Source of the DNA: JAFNGF01 sp964567045
Lineage (GTDB): Bacteria > Planctomycetota > Phycisphaerae > Sedimentisphaerales > Anaerobacaceae
DNA: 9,810 nt
Direction: 5' to 3'
Assembly (NCBI GenBank): GCA_964567045.1
Contig: CAZMLE010000114.1
Coordinates: 1 to 9,810, forward strand
Shown: one piece after another, positions 5,074 through 9,810 of the stretch
How the letters are laid out: the number at the start of each line of letters is the position of its first letter
Numbering within the stretch: the stretch's first letter is position 1
Position numbers and translations under genes: made by a program
Notes under the pieces: model-generated
The model's database searches: none
Told to the model about the DNA's origin: nothing
The model's input: the letters and a program-made list of their open reading frames with translations, nothing else

Positions 5074-6471
5074 ATGGGTAAATCAAATCCCAACGTTACG
5101 CCCGGCTTGAAATCACGGCGGGACTTTTTGAAATCCTCAGGATATCTGGCTGCTGCCTCCGCCCTGGCGGGGGCGATGTGGCATGGGCTTCCAGCCCATG
5201 AAATCACGCCCAGGATGGGCGTGCCACTCTATGCCGGAGAAAACAATACCATCAGGCTGGCCTTAGTAGGCTGCGGAGGCCGCGGCACCGGTGCGATTGC
5301 CGATGCCTTCTCGACCGCCGGCGGCCCTGTGGAGCTCCACGCTATGGCGGATTTGTTCGAGCAGCGTCTTGCCGGCAGCTTGAAGAACCTCAAGGAGGGC
5401 TTTGCAGACAAGATTGACGTGCCGCCGCAGCGCCAATTCGTTGGCTTCGACGCCTACAAGAAGGCGATTGACTGCCTGACGCCCGGCGACGCCGCGGTGT
5501 TAGCCACCCATGCGGCCTTTCGTCCGCTGCACTTCGAGTACGCTGTCGCTAAAGGCGTGAACGTCTTTATGGAGAAGTCGTTCGCGGTGGATTCGCCCGC
5601 AGTGCGTCGTCTGCTCAAAGCCGCCGAGGTCTCGCAGCAGAAGAATCTGAAGGTCGGCGTCGGCTTCATGTGGCGTCATTCCAAGGCGCGGCAGGAAGTG
5701 ATCCGGCGGATTCACGATGGGGCCATCGGGCAGGTGCACACACTGCGGATATATCGGGTGCACGGGCCGGTCCATTGCCCGCGCCGGCCGGCGAACGTGA
5801 ACGAGCTGGTATTTCAACTGCAAAATCCAAACAGCTTCACCTGGGTGTCGTCCGGCTTTTTCATAGACTGGCACTGCCACAACATCGACGTTGCCTGCTG
5901 GGCCAAGGGGGCCTGGCCGGTCTCGGCCCAGGCGATGGGCGGCCGCTGCTATGAGCAGGCGGGCAGCCAGTTCGACCACTACACGGTGGAATACACCTTT
6001 GCCGACGGCACGAAGATGTTTGCCTTCTCGCGGCACATGAACGGCTGCTGGGAGACGTACTCCGACTACGCCCACGGTTCCAAAGGCTCAGCCGTGATCA
6101 TGACGAGCCTGGGTGCGCCAAAGCCGAGGATATACAAAAGCCACAACATGGTCCCCCAAGAGCTGGTTTGGCAGTATGGCCAGGAAGATTGCAACCCCTA
6201 CATAGCCGAGTGGCAGGTGCTTCTGGATGCTATCCGGCAGGATAAGCCGCACAATGAGGCTCGGCGGGCCGGCGAGGCAAACGTAGCCGCGCTGATGGGA
6301 CGCATGGCAGCCCACACCGGCCAGTACGTCACCTGGGAGCAGGCGGCCAATTCCGACTTCCAATTCGTCAAAGACATTGACAACATGACCTTTGACAGCC
6401 CCGCCCCCATCCACGAGGGACCTGACGGCATCTATTCAGCGCCGCAGCCAGGCATTACGAAGGAGGTCTGA
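5074..6471 (+). CDS. Tat-exported Gfo/Idh/MocA family oxidoreductase (paralog 3, divergent)
   Basis: 465 residues. The Tat motif is canonical: S14-R-R-D-F-L-K20, followed by an alanine-rich stretch (AAASALAGA). The Rossmann motif GCGGRG is at residues 66-71. At the position of the usual EKP it has EKS (167-169): the lysine is kept but the proline is replaced. The second-domain motif is WHCHNIDVACW (266-276), so H-N-I-D-V is kept but the flanking residues differ from the two upstream paralogs. IRRIHDGAIGQ and the C-terminal NEARRAGEANVAALMGRMAAHTGQ match the other two. Overall it is clearly more distant from paralogs 1 and 2 than they are from each other, which suggests a different substrate. 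Residues 35-52 are encoded by a 50-bp palindromic repeat (5178-5227) between the hydrophobic leader and the mature domain. It starts 49 nt after paralog 2, consistent with one operon. Substrate unknown. Confidence 0.95.
   Translation: MGKSNPNVTPGLKSRRDFLKSSGYLAAASALAGAMWHGLPAHEITPRMGVPLYAGENNTIRLALVGCGGRGTGAIADAFSTAGGPVELHAMADLFEQRLAGSLKNLKEGFADKIDVPPQRQFVGFDAYKKAIDCLTPGDAAVLATHAAFRPLHFEYAVAKGVNVFMEKSFAVDSPAVRRLLKAAEVSQQKNLKVGVGFMWRHSKARQEVIRRIHDGAIGQVHTLRIYRVHGPVHCPRRPANVNELVFQLQNPNSFTWVSSGFFIDWHCHNIDVACWAKGAWPVSAQAMGGRCYEQAGSQFDHYTVEYTFADGTKMFAFSRHMNGCWETYSDYAHGSKGSAVIMTSLGAPKPRIYKSHNMVPQELVWQYGQEDCNPYIAEWQVLLDAIRQDKPHNEARRAGEANVAALMGRMAAHTGQYVTWEQAANSDFQFVKDIDNMTFDSPAPIHEGPDGIYSAPQPGITKEV
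5178..5227. repeat. 50-bp compound palindromic repeat in Tat leader of paralog 3
   Basis: The outer arms GTGGCA (5178-5183) and TGCCAC (5222-5227) are exact inverted complements. Inside, CATGGGCT (5182-5189) pairs with AGCCCATG (5193-5200) over a 3-base loop, and a weaker CGCCCA (5208?-5212 region) with TGGGCG (5216-5221) forms the right half. The layout matches the dispersed GTGGCACGGGC-type repeats seen in planctomycetes and other environmental bacteria. It is translated as MWHGLPAHEITPRMGVPL, a stretch unlike a normal signal peptide C-region, followed by YAGENNTIRLALVGCGG, which is normal for the family. Confidence 0.8.
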
Positions 6472-6524
6472 CGGGGAAAATTGCGCAAAAAGGAGCAAGA
6501 ACGGTAGAAGTTCCCGCCTGGATA

Positions 6525-6533
6525 TGTTAAAAT
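6525..6533 (+). promoter_or_regulatory. Possible extended -10 promoter element
   Basis: TGTTAAAAT in the 143-nt gap between paralog 3 and the lamin-tail gene matches the extended -10 pattern TGnTATAAT with one mismatch. No good -35 is found 16-18 bases upstream (around 6504-6511), so support is weak. It would give the large exported protein its own promoter with a leader of roughly 75 nt. The rest of the gap (6472-6614) shows no terminator; TTGCGCAA at 6481-6488 is a short palindrome of no clear meaning. Confidence 0.25.
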
Positions 6534-6614
6534 GGGACATTAGGCGATTTTAGGTATGTTGGTGAGCGATGTAGAGAATGACAGTACCATCATTGGAAAA
6601 AGGACCAGACAAGC

Positions 6615-9600
6615 ATGAAAGGGCAATGGCAAGGGTTCCCGCTTCCCGTGGGTCCACATCGGTGTGGTCTGTGGGTGATGATTTGCGTGGTCGTCCTATG
6701 TGCCACGCAACCCGGCATGGGACTTGTGGTGAGCGAGGTGATGTATCACCCGGTCGACCAGGATGAGGCGCTCGAATTCATTGAGCTGTACAACAACCAG
6801 GCCGTCTCTGAGGACCTCACCGGTTACACATTCACGAACGGTATCCAATACGATTTCGAGCCCGGAACGGTCATCGGGCCCAAACAGTACCTTGTTGTTG
6901 CCCGCGATCCGAACGCCCTGCAAGCGGCATACGGGATCAGCGGCGTGCATGGCCCTTTTACTGGTCGGCTGAGCAACGATGGCGAGCGGATCGAGCTATC
7001 CAACGCCAACGGTGCAATCGTTATCTCGATCCGATACGGCGACGAAAGGCCCTGGCCATCATCGCCCGACGGGACGGGGCACTCGTTGATTCTGGCCAGA
7101 CCGGGCGGCGATCCGCAAGAGGCCTCCACCTGGTCGCCCAGCACGTATATCGGCGGCACGCCGGGCGGGCCAGACCAGGTCCAGGTCGGACCCAAAGACC
7201 CAACAATGGTGACCCTCGTGGATATTGGCTCACCAGGGCGGTATTTTAAGGGGACCACCGAACCATCGCCGGGCCCCGGCGGCCAAGCCACCGCAGCCTG
7301 GACACAAGTGGGATTCAATGACGATCCGGCCACGACCGCGTGGCTCAATGGCCCCAGCGGCTACGGATACAGCAACGACTCCGCCGAGCTTGCCACAATC
7401 AGGACCGTCCTGAGCGACATGAAGGGTGGCTACACTTCGGTATATGCCCGGCTGCGCTTCACGCTGACGGCGGACCAGATCGCCTCGTTCACTCAACTGC
7501 GCAGCACTGTGCACTACGACGACGGCTACGTCCTGTACCTCAACGGCGTGGAGATCACCCGGGCCAATGTGAGCGGCGATCCGCCGCAGTTCAGCACTGA
7601 AGGCAACGCGGCTTCCGACTATGGCCCCGATACGGGGGAAAGCTCGTCGTGGGTCGCGCTGTTGGTCCCGGGCACCAACGTGCTCTCGATTCAGGGGCAC
7701 AACACCAACCCCTCGAGCAGCTCTGATTTTGTGCTGACGGCGGAGCTCGATGGCGTGATCGTCCCCGTCTCGGGTGCGGACTACACCAGCGCCCGTATTG
7801 TGATAAACGAGCTGTTGGCCAATAGCGATGCGCCCCCCGGCACCGACTGGCTGGAACTATACAATCCCGGCCCAACCGCGGTCGATCTGAGCAATGTTTA
7901 TCTCAGTGACGACCGGCTTGATTTGCTCAAGTACAAGATTCCGGATGGAATCGTGCTACAGCCGGGCGAGTTTTGGGCCGTCCGCCAGGGCACGCCGCCC
8001 GACGGATTTGGCTTCGGGCTGGACTTTTCTGGCGAAACGGTCTATGTGACAGCGGCCACGAATGACCCGGCGCCCAAGCCTGTCCGTGTCCTCGATGCCG
8101 TCCGCTATGGGGCAACGGGGCCGGATGTAACCTTTGGGCGGTTTCCCGATGGGGCCGACTACTTTGGCTTTCTGGCTTCAGCTACTTTTGGCGGACCGAA
8201 CGCGAGGCCCTCGATTCACGATATCGTGATCAACGAGATTATGTTTAACCACAGCACAGGCGACGAGCGCTACGAGTATGTGGAACTGTACAACCGGGGC
8301 AATAGCACGGTCCCCCTGAGTGGCTGGGCTTTCACTGAAGGCATTAGCTACCAGTTCGACCAGGCTACCAAGATGTCGCCGGGCTCGTATCTTGTGGTAG
8401 CAAAGGACCCGAACTCTCTCGCCAGCGTGTACGGCAATCTGGTCGTCGGCTCGAACCTGGTCGGGCCCTATACGGGCGACTTAGCCGGTCACAGCGAGCG
8501 TATTCAGTTGTCGTATCCGATCAAGCAGGTCAATCCGGATACCGGCCAACTCGAAATGTACATGGTTACGGCGGACCAAGTGACCTATTATGACGGCGGC
8601 CGATGGCCGAGCTGGGCCAATGGCCAGGGCGCCAGCCTGGAGTTGCGTGACCCGCACAGCAATAATGATACGCCCGACGCCTGGGCCGACAGCAACGAGA
8701 CCGGCAAGACGGGGTGGCAGCAATTCTCCTTCACTATCAACAGCAATGATTCCCAGTACTACCACGATCAGGTCACGGTCTTCAATCTGATGCTGCTTAA
8801 TCGGGGCGAGATACTTCTCGACGACCTGGAGCTAATTATCGGCGGCTCCAACCGCCTGAGCAATAACGGCTTCGAGAACGGCGAGTCGGGCTGGCGACTT
8901 CTCGGTAATCACACTCGCTCGTTCGTGACTACCGACGACCGTCGTTCCGGCTCTCGGTCGTTGCATTTAATTGCGACCGGTCACGGCGATCCGGGCGCCA
9001 ATCAAATCAACCAATCTATTGCCAGTGTTACCGCCGGCACCGTGACATTCCGAGGCTGGGCCAAGTGGCTGCGTGGAAGCCAATTCCTGCTGCTGCGGGT
9101 GACGCGGGAACGATCGCCCGTGATGCCGCCGCGACCGGCGTACGCCTTTGAACTTGGTACGCCGCTGAACCTGGGCACGCCTGGTCGGCAGAACACGGCG
9201 TTTGTGCCCAATCGCGGGCCTGACATCCTCGAGGTGCAACACACGCCCGTTTTGCCTGCCGCCAATGAGCCGATAGTCGTGACGGCCCGAGTCATCGACA
9301 ACGACGGTGTGGCGTCTGTTATGCTGTACTATCGATCTGAAGGGACCGCCGCATTCACCGCCGTGCCCATGGTCGACGACGCATCCGGCGGCGACCTGAT
9401 CGCCGGCGACGGCATTCTTGCCGCTACGATTCCGGGCGCCTCCGCCGGCACAATGCGGGCGTTCTACATCGAAGCCTCCGACAGCTCAGCAGTGACGCGC
9501 TTCCCTACTCGGCTGGAACCCTCGGCGGATGTCCCAGACCGAACCTGCCTGGTTCGCGTCGGCGATACGCTGGTTAACACCCGCTTTGCCGCCTACCGCG

Positions 9601-9810
9601 TATGGCTGTCCAATGATGTTATCAATACGTTTCGATTGCGCCCCAATCTCTCAAACGAGCTGATGGATTGTACTTTTGTCTACAACAACACCGAGGTCTT
9701 CTACAATTGCGGCATCCGCTACCGCGGCAGCCCGTTTATCCGCAGCGGTTCAGGCCGAGATCCCCGCGACCGCTACGGCTTCCGGCTCAATTTCAATGCG
9801 GACCAGAGAT
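6615..9810 (+). CDS. Large secreted lamin-tail / CotH-like multidomain protein (3' partial)
   Basis: At least 1065 codons with no stop; it runs off the window. ATG 6615 is preceded by AAAAAGGA (6597-6604). Residues 19-30 are hydrophobic and form a probable Sec signal, cut near GMG (34-36). Domains in order: lamin-tail domain 1 at about 37-185 (VVSEVMYHP, LEFIELYNN, YLVVARDPNAL); a jelly-roll-like module at about 216-390 (DDGYVLYLNGVEI); lamin-tail domain 2 at about 395-520 (VINELLANS, DWLELYNPG); lamin-tail domain 3 at about 537-690 (VINEIMFNH, EYVELYNRG, YLVVAKDPNSL); a carbohydrate-binding-like module at about 694-835 (NNGFENGESGW); an Ig-like stretch at about 869-955; and from about residue 985 the start of a CotH-like domain (YRVWLSND, YNNTEVFYNCGIRYRGSP). 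Domains 1 and 3 are clearly internal duplicates. LTD plus CotH proteins are common in planctomycetes and are thought to be surface-associated; CotH of Bacillus is a protein kinase, but the catalytic core here would lie beyond the window. Adjacent to the oxidoreductases, though possibly transcribed separately. Confidence 0.93.
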   Translation, partial: MKGQWQGFPLPVGPHRCGLWVMICVVVLCATQPGMGLVVSEVMYHPVDQDEALEFIELYNNQAVSEDLTGYTFTNGIQYDFEPGTVIGPKQYLVVARDPNALQAAYGISGVHGPFTGRLSNDGERIELSNANGAIVISIRYGDERPWPSSPDGTGHSLILARPGGDPQEASTWSPSTYIGGTPGGPDQVQVGPKDPTMVTLVDIGSPGRYFKGTTEPSPGPGGQATAAWTQVGFNDDPATTAWLNGPSGYGYSNDSAELATIRTVLSDMKGGYTSVYARLRFTLTADQIASFTQLRSTVHYDDGYVLYLNGVEITRANVSGDPPQFSTEGNAASDYGPDTGESSSWVALLVPGTNVLSIQGHNTNPSSSSDFVLTAELDGVIVPVSGADYTSARIVINELLANSDAPPGTDWLELYNPGPTAVDLSNVYLSDDRLDLLKYKIPDGIVLQPGEFWAVRQGTPPDGFGFGLDFSGETVYVTAATNDPAPKPVRVLDAVRYGATGPDVTFGRFPDGADYFGFLASATFGGPNARPSIHDIVINEIMFNHSTGDERYEYVELYNRGNSTVPLSGWAFTEGISYQFDQATKMSPGSYLVVAKDPNSLASVYGNLVVGSNLVGPYTGDLAGHSERIQLSYPIKQVNPDTGQLEMYMVTADQVTYYDGGRWPSWANGQGASLELRDPHSNNDTPDAWADSNETGKTGWQQFSFTINSNDSQYYHDQVTVFNLMLLNRGEILLDDLELIIGGSNRLSNNGFENGESGWRLLGNHTRSFVTTDDRRSGSRSLHLIATGHGDPGANQINQSIASVTAGTVTFRGWAKWLRGSQFLLLRVTRERSPVMPPRPAYAFELGTPLNLGTPGRQNTAFVPNRGPDILEVQHTPVLPAANEPIVVTARVIDNDGVASVMLYYRSEGTAAFTAVPMVDDASGGDLIAGDGILAATIPGASAGTMRAFYIEASDSSAVTRFPTRLEPSADVPDRTCLVRVGDTLVNTRFAAYRVWLSNDVINTFRLRPNLSNELMDCTFVYNNTEVFYNCGIRYRGSPFIRSGSGRDPRDRYGFRLNFNADQR

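Noticed and set aside
4047..5207. A 386-codon open frame on the minus strand
   Set aside because: It lies antisense to paralog 2 and the start of paralog 3, which have full family motifs and ribosome binding sites. The translation is alanine- and valine-rich low-complexity sequence typical of a GC-rich antisense frame.
6578..6766. Small plus-strand frame beginning at ATG 6578
   Set aside because: It overlaps the signal peptide region of the lamin-tail protein in another frame, has no ribosome binding site, and its translation shows no recognisable feature.

Overview
The window looks like a chromosomal stretch from a Planctomycetota bacterium, perhaps a Phycisphaerae or Sedimentisphaerales relative. 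This is judged from gene content: a cluster of Tat-exported Gfo/Idh/MocA oxidoreductases, a large exported lamin-tail/CotH-type protein, a conserved exported protein of a type I associate with planctomycetes, and many short GC-rich palindromic repeats. It is inference from family knowledge, since there is no rRNA or taxonomic marker. All convincing genes lie on the + strand.

Layout. Bases 1-117 are non-coding: two copies of a 19-bp direct repeat that looks like the edge of an insertion sequence lying to the left, then a tandem heptamer array based on TTGACAA that runs up to the first start codon. Bases 118-2232 encode a 704-residue exported protein of unknown function with a carboxypeptidase-regulatory-like N-terminal part and a probable beta-propeller core. 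Bases 2233-2358 hold a double hairpin repeat and a second, different heptamer array. Bases 2359-6471 hold three consecutive Gfo/Idh/MocA-family oxidoreductase paralogs (434, 444 and 465 residues). They have short gaps (26 and 49 nt) and good ribosome binding sites, so they probably form one operon. After a 143-nt gap, an open frame from 6615 to the end of the window (at least 1065 codons, no stop) encodes a secreted multidomain protein with three lamin-tail domains, other beta-sandwich modules and the beginning of a CotH-like domain.

How they may work together. The three oxidoreductases carry Tat-type N-termini, so they would be exported already folded with a nicotinamide cofactor and act on sugars or sugar derivatives in the periplasm. 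The first gene could be a carbohydrate-binding or carbohydrate-processing partner. This is inference; no substrate can be read from the sequence.

The most unusual feature is the density of short palindromic repeats inside genes. At least seven hairpin-forming elements lie in or at the edge of reading frames: four inside the first gene, one supplying its stop codon, and one each in the Tat signal peptide regions of the first and third oxidoreductases. They keep the reading frame and sit mostly in leader, linker or tail regions. This resembles the protein-coding palindromic elements known from Rickettsia, in a different lineage.
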